The notes beneath the pieces were generated by a model. That model made no database searches. It saw only the letters and a program-made list of their open reading frames with translations, and was not told the DNA's origin. A stretch of DNA of 64,000 nucleotides, taken from positions 124,001-188,000 of the forward strand of contig CAXXUP010000008.1 in assembly GCA_963662765.2 (NCBI GenBank), written 5' to 3'. Of this stretch, positions 33,099-42,062 are shown one piece after another. The DNA is from DATMXT01 sp963662765 (GTDB lineage: Bacteria; Bacillota; Clostridia; Oscillospirales; Feifaniaceae). Made by a program: the position numbers and the translations under genes. Position 1 is the stretch's first letter. Every line of letters begins with the position of its first letter.

Positions 33099-35378
33099 TC
33101 ACGCCATCGCAACTTGGTCTCTTCCCTCATTTTTTGCGCGATAAAGAGCGTTGTCGACGGCTTTGAGCAGCTCTTCCCCGGTCAATCCGTTCTCCGGGTA
33201 GACGGCAACGCCAAGGGAAATCGTACATCTGGCCAGCGTCTTACCAAGATGGTGTACCGAAAGTTCTTTTACCCCCTGGCGCAGCCTTTCGGCGTGCGCC
33301 CTTGTGTTTTCCGCATTTGCCCCGGGCAGCACCACCAAGAATTCCTCTCCGCCATACCGACAGATCATATCGCCGCCCCGGGTGGTTTTCCTCAAAAATG
33401 CCCCCAACTCGCGCAGCAACGCGTCTCCGGAGTCGTGCCCCGAGAGATCATTATACTCCTTGAAGTGGTCGATATCGAACATGATCACGCCGACCGGTTT
33501 GTTTTCCCGCTCTGCCCGGCTCAGTTCCCGCTCAAGTGTCTCTTCCAGGTATCGTCTGTTAAAAAGTCCGGTCAGAACATCCCGAATAGACTGCTGGCGG
33601 AGAGTTTCTCTCAGTTTTAGATTCGATACGGCAAGCGCGATATGCTCCGCGATTGTCGTGACGATCTGTGTTTTATGTTCGGTATACGACAGGCTCGCCG
33701 TTTCAGACTGACCCTGATCATGGGCGTCCACATGGTTCAAATGGAGTATTCCGATGGCCTCTCCATTTACAAGCAAAGGCACGCACAGATATTGGCCGGA
33801 CTCGGGGCCAGTTATGTGTTCACAGCGCAGGCCCGGGTGTCCGGCATCGATTAGGTGGCTGCGCCCGCGCCGGATCGCCCAGCAGCCAAGCGGTGCAAAC
33901 ACATCCCGTGTAAAAGTGGGCTCTCCCCACATCTCCATCGCCCTAGCCAAGTCCTTTGACTCATTGATCAGATATAATGCGCCGCGGCTGGCCGGGCATA
34001 TCCGTTTGACATACTGCACGCTGACAGCACAGGCCTCGGTGATTGTCTGACAGCTTTGAAGCTGTTCGCCCATTTCATTGAGCTGGTTCATTTCCTCAGT
34101 TCTTTGCTGAAGCTCGCTGACCCGGGAAGCCAGTTCTCTGTTTGCCTTTTGCAGTTCATCTTCTATCTGCTGACGCCTGGTGGTGTCGATTCCGGTTGCA
34201 ATGATATGTTCGACATGTCCCGACCCGTCAAGCATTGCCGCAAATGTCCACGAAATGTTGCGCCTTTCCCCTTTTTTGGAGATCAGAATGTTCTCGTATG
34301 CCCCGGGATAATTGTCGCTGAGCAGATTATCAATCTCTTCCGGGGTCATGACCGGGTCAAAAAAAGTAGTACCCCACAAATAAGTCCCACATATTTCATC
34401 GGCTAAGTAACCGGTGAGTTGTTCACAGGCCCGGTTATATCTGGTGATCTTTCCGCTGCGATCCAGTACTACAATCAGCGTCGCCGCGATATTCAAGACG
34501 GCATTGGAAAAATCTCGTTCTTCTTTCAGCTCATCTTCGGCCCTTTTAAGACTCGAGATGTCGCGTATTGAGGTGAGCATCATGCTCTTATTGCTGTTAA
34601 ATTCAATGGTGTCGGTATTGATTAGAACCGAAACTCCTCTGCCGCTTTTATGTTTGAATACCGTCTCAAAGTCGCGAACGTTTCCAAGCTTTTTCGTCAA
34701 ATCGAGCAATTGATGCCGGTCAGCCGGAATTAAATAAAAATCCCATACGCTGACATCCCGCAATTCGCCCGGACTATATCCCAGAAGCTCTTTGATGGCG
34801 TTATTGCTGACAACCAGATTCCCCTGAAAGTCCGTAACCGTGATTCCCACCGGAACATTGCTGAAAAGCGTCCGGTAGCTGTCTTCGGGCCCTTTCGAGC
34901 CCTCCTGTCTTTGCTTGTAGGGGGTTATATCATAGAGCGAAGTCAGCAAAACGTGCTCATCGTTAAGTTCGATATTGTCGATGTTTGCCAGTACCGTACG
35001 CAATGTTCCGTTCTTGTGTTTTACTTCTACTTCGAAATCCCGGACCGAATTGGAAACGGAAAGCATGTTCAGCAGACGCAGCCGGTCCTGCGGATTGGCA
35101 TATAAATCCGAGACGTTCGTACCCTTGTATTTGTCAATCTCAATTCCCAAAAAATCCTGAATTGTCTTATTAAAGCTGATGATCACGCCGCTGGCATCCG
35201 TGATAATAAGACCTATCAAGGCGGTGCTGAGCAGAAAACCAAATTTTTCAAAAAACGGAGCTGGCTGCGCGCCGGCATTCCGCCCCGAAGTCTCGGCGTC
35301 ACATGTGCCACTTTTCCGTACACTTTGAGCATTCATGCTTGCGATGAATTCTTCTTTTGACCTATCCAGTTGCGCCAT
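33099..35378 (-). CDS. PAS-PAS-PAS-GAF-GGDEF diguanylate cyclase
   Basis: A 759-residue soluble sensor. Three PAS domains (about residues 40-145, 165-275, 285-400), a short coiled coil, a GAF domain (about 430-570), and a C-terminal GGDEF domain with the active motif GGEEF and an inhibitory I-site RGGD five residues before it, so it should make c-di-GMP and be product-inhibited. No membrane segment is seen, so the signal is cytoplasmic. ATG at 35378 follows GGAGGAAG; a longer extension is not supported. It stands alone. Confidence 0.9.
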   Translation of the reverse strand: MAQLDRSKEEFIASMNAQSVRKSGTCDAETSGRNAGAQPAPFFEKFGFLLSTALIGLIITDASGVIISFNKTIQDFLGIEIDKYKGTNVSDLYANPQDRLRLLNMLSVSNSVRDFEVEVKHKNGTLRTVLANIDNIELNDEHVLLTSLYDITPYKQRQEGSKGPEDSYRTLFSNVPVGITVTDFQGNLVVSNNAIKELLGYSPGELRDVSVWDFYLIPADRHQLLDLTKKLGNVRDFETVFKHKSGRGVSVLINTDTIEFNSNKSMMLTSIRDISSLKRAEDELKEERDFSNAVLNIAATLIVVLDRSGKITRYNRACEQLTGYLADEICGTYLWGTTFFDPVMTPEEIDNLLSDNYPGAYENILISKKGERRNISWTFAAMLDGSGHVEHIIATGIDTTRRQQIEDELQKANRELASRVSELQQRTEEMNQLNEMGEQLQSCQTITEACAVSVQYVKRICPASRGALYLINESKDLARAMEMWGEPTFTRDVFAPLGCWAIRRGRSHLIDAGHPGLRCEHITGPESGQYLCVPLLVNGEAIGILHLNHVDAHDQGQSETASLSYTEHKTQIVTTIAEHIALAVSNLKLRETLRQQSIRDVLTGLFNRRYLEETLERELSRAERENKPVGVIMFDIDHFKEYNDLSGHDSGDALLRELGAFLRKTTRGGDMICRYGGEEFLVVLPGANAENTRAHAERLRQGVKELSVHHLGKTLARCTISLGVAVYPENGLTGEELLKAVDNALYRAKNEGRDQVAMA

Positions 35379-35490
35379 TGTAACTTCCTCCAAATACATT
35401 TTACATGTTTCGGAAAACACCTTAGCTGAATACGTGTTTTATATTTTATCATACAAAGTGTTTGGAGTCCCAAATCCATTTATACGGCAT

Positions 35491-36030
35491 TTACACAGTA
35501 AGCTGTGACAGTTTTTTTGCAGTATTTGCGTTGCGGATCGTAACACTGCTATATGCTGTCGTTGAAACGATCTTAGACCACCTTGTCCTCGAAAACGTTT
35601 TAAGCGGTGCGGACCAAAAAATAACACGACCGTAGTGAGAAACTTGTTCATGCTCCGGCTTTGACCGGCCGACAGACTCGATAATAGCATTTGAATCTGC
35701 GGGTGCAATTACGAATATTGCATTATGTTTGGAGTCGTGATCACTGTCCCACCATGCAGGCGCATGGTCCAGCGCTTCCTGTAAGTCCTTTGCGGATATG
35801 ACGGCAACGGCGATGTTGAGCCGGAACATGTCCGCTACTGCCTGCCGGCATGTCTGCTGCAGCGCCAGGACGTCCTCCCCTTCGGCAGAGAAGATGATGT
35901 TCCCGCTGTTGATATACGTGCTGACTTTTTGAAAACCCGCATCCTCAAAGGCAGCTTTCAGACTTGGCATCGAAATGATATTCTTTCCGCCAACATTCAC
36001 CCCGCGCAAAAGGGCAACATACCTTTCCAT
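35491..36030 (-). CDS. DUF1697 family protein
   Basis: A 179-residue protein beginning ERYVALLRGVNVGGKNIISM, the family signature, with STYINSGNIIFSAE after it. DUF1697 proteins are small alpha/beta proteins without a known reaction. GGAGG precedes ATG 36030. It lies alone between the cyclase and the end of the eut operon. Confidence 0.88.
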   Translation of the reverse strand: MERYVALLRGVNVGGKNIISMPSLKAAFEDAGFQKVSTYINSGNIIFSAEGEDVLALQQTCRQAVADMFRLNIAVAVISAKDLQEALDHAPAWWDSDHDSKHNAIFVIAPADSNAIIESVGRSKPEHEQVSHYGRVIFWSAPLKTFSRTRWSKIVSTTAYSSVTIRNANTAKKLSQLTV

Positions 36031-36070
36031 ACACACCTCCGTGTTAAAAAAAATTATACCATACATAAAG

Positions 36071-36115
36071 AAGCGTTTCTATAGAATTTCATCAATTCTT
36101 ATAGGAACGCTTTCG
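36071..36115. terminator. Long hairpin after the eut operon
   Basis: A stem of about 18 bp with one bulge or wobble (GAAGCGTTTCTATAGAATT paired with AATTCTTATAGGAACGCTTTC, 5-base loop) between the end of eutP and the DUF1697 gene start. It could stop the eut transcript. Confidence 0.55.
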
Positions 36116-36227
36116 TTCAAGCGCGTGAATTCAGTTACTCGCTTGCCGGCAAGTGAGGTGGACGGTGGGGGCGTGACTTATTGCGTTCTCCGAATTTATC
36201 AACCATGCATTGACACCAGCTCCGTTT

Positions 36228-36662
36228 TTATGCTTCAAGGAATTCCCGCAATTCGTCCATTCCCTCGCCTGTAAGACTGCTGACACAAAAGACATGCTCC
36301 GCCCCGACAAGTCGCAGGAGATCCTTTATGGATTCCACTTGCTTTGCAGCGGGCTTTAAGTCCATCTTTGTCAAAACACCCACCATCGGGCGATTGAACA
36401 TGCCGTACATCCGCGGGGAAAAGCTGAACTCGATATCGTCACAGGCCTGAACGAGCAGGATACAGTCGGCCTCGACCGCCGTGACGACAAGTGCCTTAAA
36501 AAAACTCTTGTTCTCGACATATTCCCCCGGCGTGTCAATGGCCACCCCACCCACCACCTCGACGGTCTGGGTCTTTTTATCGCACCGTTCCTGTCCAGTC
36601 AGGCACTGGGAGAGCAGCGTCTTCCCGCAGCCCACCCGGCCGATTGGCATAACTTTCTTCAT
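36228..36662 (-). CDS. eutP: EutP/PduV family GTPase-like protein
   Basis: A 144-residue Ras-like protein with P-loop PIGRVGCGKTLL at residues 5-16, switch-2 TPGEYVENK and the base-recognition motif TKMD. EutP/PduV bind nucleotide and associate with the microcompartment; EutP has acetate kinase activity in Salmonella. Last gene of the eut operon, with its ATG at 36662 just 11 bases after eutS. Confidence 0.9.
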   Translation of the reverse strand: MKKVMPIGRVGCGKTLLSQCLTGQERCDKKTQTVEVVGGVAIDTPGEYVENKSFFKALVVTAVEADCILLVQACDDIEFSFSPRMYGMFNRPMVGVLTKMDLKPAAKQVESIKDLLRLVGAEHVFCVSSLTGEGMDELREFLEA

Positions 36663-36673
36663 TTGCCCGCCCA

Positions 36674-37021
36674 TTAGGATTTTGTGATCTCGGTGGGGGT
36701 AAAGTGCAGTGTGTTTGTCAGAACGTTCAGAATGTCCCGCAGGGCCGCCTCGACACTTGCCACATCTCCGCAAATCACAAGGGAGCCGCTGAACCTGTCC
36801 ACAAAGACAATCTCAATTTCGGCCGCCTTGGAGGCCACGTCGGCACCGATGATGGCGGCTTCGCTGGGCGTGATGGTGAGAATGCCAAGGGCACCCCGGT
36901 GCTCCGAGATGATGCCCAGCTTTTTATAGAGTTCCTCAATCGGATTTGCGATGAGGTGCGCCATGGTCACCTGTTTACCCGGCACATATTCCTGTATGAC
37001 CCGCTGTTTTTCCTCCGACAT
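36674..37021 (-). CDS. eutS: Microcompartment shell protein EutS
   Basis: A 115-residue BMC-domain protein of the circularly permuted EutS/PduU type: QRVIQEYVPGKQVTMAHLIA at the N-terminus, ITPSEAAIIGADVASKAAEI and DRFSGSLVICGDVASVEAAL after it. It forms bent hexamers in the shell. ATG at 37021 follows GAGGGGGG. Confidence 0.92.
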   Translation of the reverse strand: MSEEKQRVIQEYVPGKQVTMAHLIANPIEELYKKLGIISEHRGALGILTITPSEAAIIGADVASKAAEIEIVFVDRFSGSLVICGDVASVEAALRDILNVLTNTLHFTPTEITKS

Positions 37022-37040
37022 GGGCGTTAGCCCCCCTCTT

Positions 37041-37589
37041 TTACATGAGTGATTCAAAAATTTCAGGTCTTGGGTTTGGAATCACAACGGCCGCAACCAT
37101 TAGACCTCTCTCTTCGCCCTCGGCTGTCCCCGCCTTGACCGCCTCATTCACGGCCGACACATCTCCCGTGAGGGTGACAAAGGATTTACCGCCGATGCCA
37201 CATCCAAGCCGTACATCCATGAGGGATATGTCTGCCGCCTTGACAGCGGCGTCGGCCGCGTAGACGGCGGCCGTGATGCTGAAAAACTCCATGACCCCGA
37301 CAGCTCCCACATCCTCCGGTATGCTTGCCGCGTTTATGGCCTCGATCACCTGCGGGTCCACCATGGGGATGACGACACTGTCCACTACGTGCTCGGCCCC
37401 GATGCGGATGCCTGCCTCCAGAGATGCCGTGACAGGTGCCACTTCTCCCGTGAACATCACGACATACTTTCCGGGGCATATGGCCTTCGCAAAGAGCAGG
37501 TCGGTTTCGGCGGCCTTCAAAATAGCATCCGCCGCCTCGACCCCCTTTGCGATGCTGTTTAGCTCCAAAAAGCCGATGGTCTCCATCAT
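37041..37589 (-). CDS. pduT: PduT-like trimeric shell protein with a probable Fe-S cysteine
   Basis: A 182-residue tandem BMC protein (domain 1 residues 3-90, domain 2 residues 96-180). Cys38 in AICPGKYV is in the same place as the cysteine that holds a [4Fe-4S] cluster on the three-fold axis of PduT, so it may carry electrons across the shell. The start (ATGATG) overlaps the stop of the PduS-like gene by four bases, tying the two together. Confidence 0.85.
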   Translation of the reverse strand: MMETIGFLELNSIAKGVEAADAILKAAETDLLFAKAICPGKYVVMFTGEVAPVTASLEAGIRIGAEHVVDSVVIPMVDPQVIEAINAASIPEDVGAVGVMEFFSITAAVYAADAAVKAADISLMDVRLGCGIGGKSFVTLTGDVSAVNEAVKAGTAEGEERGLMVAAVVIPNPRPEIFESLM

Positions 37590-38944
37590 GACAGTCTCCC
37601 CTCCCTCGTGATCGTGATGCTGTCCGCATTGAGGCGGACAATGCCGCCGATGCTGGCGTGCAAATTCGCGCCGAGCTTGCCCGCGGGGCACCGGGCGATA
37701 AGCTGTCCGCAACCCACCCGATCCCCGTCTGTTACGACCGGCTGCGCCGAGGCGCCGGCGCTCTGCCGCAGGGCAATAGTCACTTTGGACCCCTCAAACT
37801 CCGCGAGCTTATCGGTACCGCAGGATGCGTACCACGGCAAAACGCCGGTGCGGGCCGCGACGCGCTTTGTCGGGATCTTGCGGGAGCCTCGCCAATCGGA
37901 CATCTCTTTTTGCCCCTCACCCAATGGATAGCGAATGCCCCTTTTTGCGAGCTCTTCTTTGAGCATAGCGTTAATCCTGCGCGGCTGAAGCTGCATGGGG
38001 CAGGCATAGATCTCGCAGATACCGCACTCGCAGCATAAGGCTGCCTGCAGGATATCGGGATCATCCAGCAGGGACTCGAAGTCCTTTGCCATGGCGAGCT
38101 TGCGCATGATCTTGTGCGGCTCGATCGGGTGCCCCAGCAGATGTCTGGGGCACAGGTCTGTGCACAGGCTGCACTGGATGCAAGCCGATTTCGCCCGACT
38201 TTTCATATGCACAACCGAGACGCGGGACGACGAGGCGATATACCCGTCGTCCGGGAGGACTAAAATGCCCGAGGTGGTCTTTGTGACATAAGACCCCAAG
38301 GCCTCTTTCATCTCCATACGGCGGCCCATCATGGGACCGCCCGAGACAACAAAATATTTCTCCATCAAAGTACCGCCCGCGCGCTCAATGCACTCGGAAA
38401 AAGGTGTTCCGATTGGGACTTTCATGACGGTGGGGCATGCCACGGCGCCCGTCACCGTCAGGTATTTGTGGGTGACGGGAATCCCCGCCATGGCATCGTC
38501 AATGCACAGCAGGGTGCCCACATTGCTGACGGCACAGCCGACATCCAGCGGAATGCCGGCCGGCGGCACCACATGCCCCGTCACTTCAGCCACCATCGTC
38601 TGCTCATCACCCGCCGGATAAAAGCCCTTCATTTTGAAAAGCCGAATTCCGGGGTCAATTGTGTCAATCGCGTTCTGCAGGCAAATGATCTCCTCTTTGT
38701 AGTCCTCTTTGAGGGCTACGGTGCAGGGGATGTCCCCAAGTTCTTTGCGCAGGGCGGCGGCGGCCCGTATCACGCGGGTCGCCATATGGACCATGACGTA
38801 GCGGTCGGTGCGCAGCAGCGGCTCGCATTCGGCGGCGTTGATGATAAGGTGGTCAATTTTGCCGCCAAGCTTCACGTGGGCCGGAAAGCCGGCGCCCCCG
38901 CAGCCCACGACGCCCGCAGCGGCGATTTTGTCAATGAGGCTCAT
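37586..38944 (-). CDS. pduS: PduS/RnfC-like flavin and Fe-S electron-transfer protein
   Basis: A 452-residue protein: a Gly-rich NADH/FMN-binding start (GVVGCGGAGFPAHVK), an SLBB-like domain (LTVTGAVACPTVMKVPIGTPF), and two [4Fe-4S] motifs (CIQCSLCTDLCP near residue 258, CCECGICEIYACP near 303). PduS reduces cobalamin and moves electrons inside the propanediol organelle; here it probably serves EutT-dependent B12 repair, or transfers electrons from NADH out via the PduT-like protein. It overlaps both neighbours by 4 bases (ATGA). Confidence 0.88.
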   Translation of the reverse strand: MSLIDKIAAAGVVGCGGAGFPAHVKLGGKIDHLIINAAECEPLLRTDRYVMVHMATRVIRAAAALRKELGDIPCTVALKEDYKEEIICLQNAIDTIDPGIRLFKMKGFYPAGDEQTMVAEVTGHVVPPAGIPLDVGCAVSNVGTLLCIDDAMAGIPVTHKYLTVTGAVACPTVMKVPIGTPFSECIERAGGTLMEKYFVVSGGPMMGRRMEMKEALGSYVTKTTSGILVLPDDGYIASSSRVSVVHMKSRAKSACIQCSLCTDLCPRHLLGHPIEPHKIMRKLAMAKDFESLLDDPDILQAALCCECGICEIYACPMQLQPRRINAMLKEELAKRGIRYPLGEGQKEMSDWRGSRKIPTKRVAARTGVLPWYASCGTDKLAEFEGSKVTIALRQSAGASAQPVVTDGDRVGCGQLIARCPAGKLGANLHASIGGIVRLNADSITITREGRLS

Positions 38945-39264
38945 AGGGTATCGGCAGTGCGGGGCAGCACCTGCTTTTTCCCGGCAGCAGCCTTTCGCTC
39001 GCGTTCCACCGGGGGCGTGTCGATGATGCCGACGATGGCGCAGTCCACCGGCAGGTCATTTCCGCCCGCCGCCACGCGGGCCGTGCTGCCGCTCACGACG
39101 AGCACGCGCTCGCCGATTCCGGCGCCCACCTGGTCGGCGGCCACGAATACGCTGCCACCCCTGATGTTTGTCTCGGTCTCCCGCACAACCATGAGCTTGA
39201 GGCCTTCAAGTTCCTGCATTTTCTTAGTAGCCCAGACGTGGCCGATAACCTCGCAGATAATCAT
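38941..39264 (-). CDS. eutN: Microcompartment vertex protein EutN/CcmL
   Basis: A 107-residue EutN/CcmL protein (CEVIGHVWATKKMQELEGLKLM, VAADQVGAGIGERVLVVSGSTAR, VDCAIVGIID). These form pentamers that cap shell vertices. Its C-terminal tail beyond residue 90 is a little longer than usual. Confidence 0.92.
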   Translation of the reverse strand: MIICEVIGHVWATKKMQELEGLKLMVVRETETNIRGGSVFVAADQVGAGIGERVLVVSGSTARVAAGGNDLPVDCAIVGIIDTPPVERERKAAAGKKQVLPRTADTL

Positions 39265-39288
39265 ATGGTTTTTCCTCCTTTGCCGGAC

Positions 39289-39942
39289 TTAAACGATCTC
39301 GACAGTCCTGCCCGCGTGCAGGAATACATCCTTTGCCGATGGGGTGAAGACCGTTCCGCGGCGAAAATAGAGCGCGGCATCGCTCTTTTTCTCGACAATG
39401 CTTTTGGCCAGCGCCTCGGTGATGACGCCGTCCGGCAGGTCGGTGCCCGGGGCGTTGTGGGCCACATATTTATCGATGGGACTTTGCGCTGTGATCAGGC
39501 TGATGCCAAAGTGCTGCAGCGTCCTCACATAGCCCTCCAGCAGCTGATAAAAGCCGCGGGCGGCCTTTGCTGCCTGCTTTCTGTGGGGCAGGGCGCTCTC
39601 CATAAGGCAGATGTCCTTGCCGCACATCAGCGCACTGATGACGGCGCACTGCACCGGATGGGTGGGGCGCCCCAGCGCAATATCGGCGAGTTCCAAAATC
39701 GAAAGCCCAGTGATATAGACCTTTTCGAAGTGCTCAATGTCCTCGGAGCAGGTGTAGGCATCAAGCCCCATTGGATTGTACCGGTCCCGTACGCCCTTTG
39801 GCAAAAGGTCGGCACTGCCGATGACGAGAATTTCCGGCAGGGAGCTCTTGTCCGCCTCCGGCTCAAACGGATCCCCGCCAAGGGAGCGCAGCACTTCTTT
39901 TGTCACAAGCTCAATAAGCTGTTCGCGGCTCATATCGGGCAT
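39289..39942 (-). CDS. Ethanolamine utilisation protein of unknown function (TIGR02536 type)
   Basis: A 217-residue protein typical of clostridial eut clusters (REQLIELVTKEVLRSL start, ILVIGSADLLPKGV, YITGLSILELADIALGRP). The N-terminal amphipathic helix looks like an encapsulation peptide that would target it into the shell. Its reaction is unknown; some features suggest a flavoprotein-like nucleotide fold. Confidence 0.8.
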   Translation of the reverse strand: MPDMSREQLIELVTKEVLRSLGGDPFEPEADKSSLPEILVIGSADLLPKGVRDRYNPMGLDAYTCSEDIEHFEKVYITGLSILELADIALGRPTHPVQCAVISALMCGKDICLMESALPHRKQAAKAARGFYQLLEGYVRTLQHFGISLITAQSPIDKYVAHNAPGTDLPDGVITEALAKSIVEKKSDAALYFRRGTVFTPSAKDVFLHAGRTVEIV

Positions 39943-39957
39943 AGATTTATTCTCCTT

Positions 39958-40626
39958 TCAGCGGCAATGGCCGACGATTTCTATCTTCGTGCCGTCCTCA
40001 TATCCGCAGGCGTTCGCCTCGTCAAAGTCGATGTGCATAGCCGGCGCGAAGTTGTCGCCAACGCGGATGACGACGTCCTCCAGCACGATGGGCCTAACAC
40101 TCTTAATTCGCACCCCCACATGCCGGTCGTTTTCAAGTCCGCGTGCGGCGGCCTCATATGGCGGCAGGTGGATATGCGCTTTGGCCGCAATGACGCAGCC
40201 CTTCGCATCGAGGACACCCGCAGGGCCCACGATGACGACATCCCCAGCCCCCGTCAAATCGCCCGAGAGGTTCACGGGCGCCGAAATTCCGAGCGCCCGG
40301 CAGTCCGACAGAGAGAGTTCACACTGAACTTCGCCACGTTCGGGGCCCAAAACCGCCACGTTATCAAAAGACCCCTTTTGCGTGACGAGCTTGACGCGCT
40401 GTTCGCATAGATATTGCCCCGGCTGTGAGAGCGGGCGCTTTGGCTGCATCCCGGCACCCTTCCCGAAGAGGGTCTCGACGGCAGCCTGGGTCAGGTGCAC
40501 ATGGCGGGCAGAGACCTCGAGCAGAATTTCACCGGGTACGCAAAGCGCCCCCGGAGCCGCTCCGGCCCCCGCCTGATAGCGGGCCACCACCGCATCGACA
40601 ATCGCCCTGATTTCGTATTGATCCAT
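39958..40626 (-). CDS. pduL: Phosphate acyltransferase PduL (EutD replacement)
   Basis: A 222-residue PduL with the zinc-ligand motifs SARHVHL (residues 40-46) and AKAHIHL (near 148), and the KRPLSQPGQY block. It converts acetyl-CoA and phosphate to acetyl phosphate and CoA, closing the CoA cycle in the shell in place of Pta-type EutD. The N-terminal helix (YEIRAIVDAVVARYQ) is a likely encapsulation peptide. ATG at 40626 follows AAGGGGG. Confidence 0.93.
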   Translation of the reverse strand: MDQYEIRAIVDAVVARYQAGAGAAPGALCVPGEILLEVSARHVHLTQAAVETLFGKGAGMQPKRPLSQPGQYLCEQRVKLVTQKGSFDNVAVLGPERGEVQCELSLSDCRALGISAPVNLSGDLTGAGDVVIVGPAGVLDAKGCVIAAKAHIHLPPYEAAARGLENDRHVGVRIKSVRPIVLEDVVIRVGDNFAPAMHIDFDEANACGYEDGTKIEIVGHCR

Positions 40627-40639
40627 ATAAGGTGCCCCC

Positions 40640-41395
40640 TTAGTCCTTGCCATTTTCAGCTATGAGTCTGCAGAATAAGATATAAAACCCGCCGGAGAGC
40701 CGATTGAGGGCCAGCACCATGTCGTCCCTCTTATCCTTTTCCTTTTCGAAGGCGCGCAAGGCCGCAAGCTCGCAGACCCTAGCTTTTGTGCGCAATAAAT
40801 TCAGCCCCGCCGCAACCTCTCCGAAAGTGTAGCTTGGGACCGGGTGCGAAATGCCAATCTCCCCTTTGACATTGTGGGAGATTTCGTGCACCCTCTCCTC
40901 CCCGAGCCCGAAGAGCGTCATTTGGCCAAGCGGGGTTTCCTTAACCTCGGCCGCAAGGACTTCTCGCACATACCGCAGGGTATCTTCAAGGTCCTTTGTC
41001 AATTGGTCTTGCCCACCCCTGCTTGTGACGACCTGCAGGCAGATGATTTGTGCCTCAAGCTCATCGAGCTGACCCCGAAGTGCAATGCGCGGGTGGGTTT
41101 TCTTTATGAGCAAATTGGCCCGAAGATGGGTCATGTCCTCCGGCTTTTTGTCATATCCACGACCCGTGACGGCGTCCTTATAGGCGGGACCGCCCCCTCT
41201 GTGGGACAGGTCCGCCGGCATGACAGGGCTCGAAGATGCGGCCTTTCCGGCATCTGCCGAAATAATCGCAATGCCTCGGCGGGTGAGATACTCCCTTGCT
41301 TCGGGCGTGATGAACACACCAGTGCCCACGCGGTACTCCCGCGTGTCCTGTGGCAGCTTCGCCGAGCGCAAAAGGGCTTCTGTGATGATCTCCAT
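40640..41395 (-). CDS. eutT: Corrinoid adenosyltransferase EutT
   Basis: A 251-residue EutT: an N-terminal domain (ITEALLRSAKLPQDTREYRV, VFITPEAREYLTRRGI), then a MTHLRANLLIKKTHPRIALRGQLDELEA core as in EutT/PduO-like ATP:cob(I)alamin adenosyltransferases. It makes adenosylcobalamin for EutBC from ATP and reduced B12. It lies 13 bases upstream of pduL in the same transcript. Confidence 0.88.
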   Translation of the reverse strand: MEIITEALLRSAKLPQDTREYRVGTGVFITPEAREYLTRRGIAIISADAGKAASSSPVMPADLSHRGGGPAYKDAVTGRGYDKKPEDMTHLRANLLIKKTHPRIALRGQLDELEAQIICLQVVTSRGGQDQLTKDLEDTLRYVREVLAAEVKETPLGQMTLFGLGEERVHEISHNVKGEIGISHPVPSYTFGEVAAGLNLLRTKARVCELAALRAFEKEKDKRDDMVLALNRLSGGFYILFCRLIAENGKD

Positions 41396-41405
41396 TGCAG
41401 CCGTC

Positions 41406-41699
41406 TTACTTATCCGACGTCTTTAAAGTGGGCAGGATGAACTCCACGTCGCCATGGGGTCTCGGAATGACATGCACCGAGACGAGCTCGCCGACTTTGC
41501 TGGCCGCCGCCGCCCCCGCGTCTGTCGCCGCCTTGACGGCACCGACGTCGCCTCTGACCATGACGGTCACAAGGCCGCCGCCGACATGTACTTTGCCGAT
41601 GAGGGATACGTTTGCCGCTTTGACCATGGCGTCCGCCGCCTCGATGGAACCGACCAGTCCCTTTGTCTCAATCATTCCGAGTGCCATTAATGCTGCCAT
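41406..41699 (-). CDS. eutM: Microcompartment hexamer shell protein EutM-like, copy 1
   Basis: A 97-residue BMC-domain protein (ALGMIETKGLVGSIEAADAM, KVHVGGGLVTVMVRGDVGAV). It forms flat hexamers that tile the shell. It is nearly the same as the next copy (41736-42032), differing mainly at the N-terminus and a few C-terminal residues, so it arose by a recent tandem duplication. Confidence 0.95.
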   Translation of the reverse strand: MAALMALGMIETKGLVGSIEAADAMVKAANVSLIGKVHVGGGLVTVMVRGDVGAVKAATDAGAAAASKVGELVSVHVIPRPHGDVEFILPTLKTSDK

Positions 41700-41735
41700 T
41701 TTTGTTGCCTCCTATTATTGTTTTAATGATTTGTC

Positions 41736-42032
41736 TTACTTGTCCGACGTTTCAAGCGTCGGCAGGATAAACTCGACTTCGCTGTGGGGTCTGGGGATCA
41801 CGTGCACCGAGAGAAGCTCGCCGACTTTGCTGGCGGCAGCTGCCCCCGCGTCTGTTGCCGCCTTGACGGCGCCGACGTCGCCTCTGACCATGACGGTCAC
41901 AAGACCGCCGCCGACATGTACTTTGCCGATGAGGGATACGTTTGCCGCCTTGACCATGGCGTCGGCCGCTTCAATGGAGCCGACAAGGCCCTTGGTCTCG
42001 ACCATTCCGAGTGCTAAAATTGTTTCCGCCAT
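41736..42032 (-). CDS. eutM: Microcompartment hexamer shell protein EutM-like, copy 2
   Basis: A 98-residue BMC-domain protein beginning AETILALGMVETKGLVGSIE and otherwise almost the same as copy 1. Both keep the hexamer pore loop region (SLIGKVHVGGG). Two tandem copies may allow higher expression of the main shell tile or mixed hexamers. Confidence 0.95.
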   Translation of the reverse strand: MAETILALGMVETKGLVGSIEAADAMVKAANVSLIGKVHVGGGLVTVMVRGDVGAVKAATDAGAAAASKVGELLSVHVIPRPHSEVEFILPTLETSDK

Positions 42033-42062
42033 TGTTTTTTCCTCCGTTTGTTTTAATACTGT

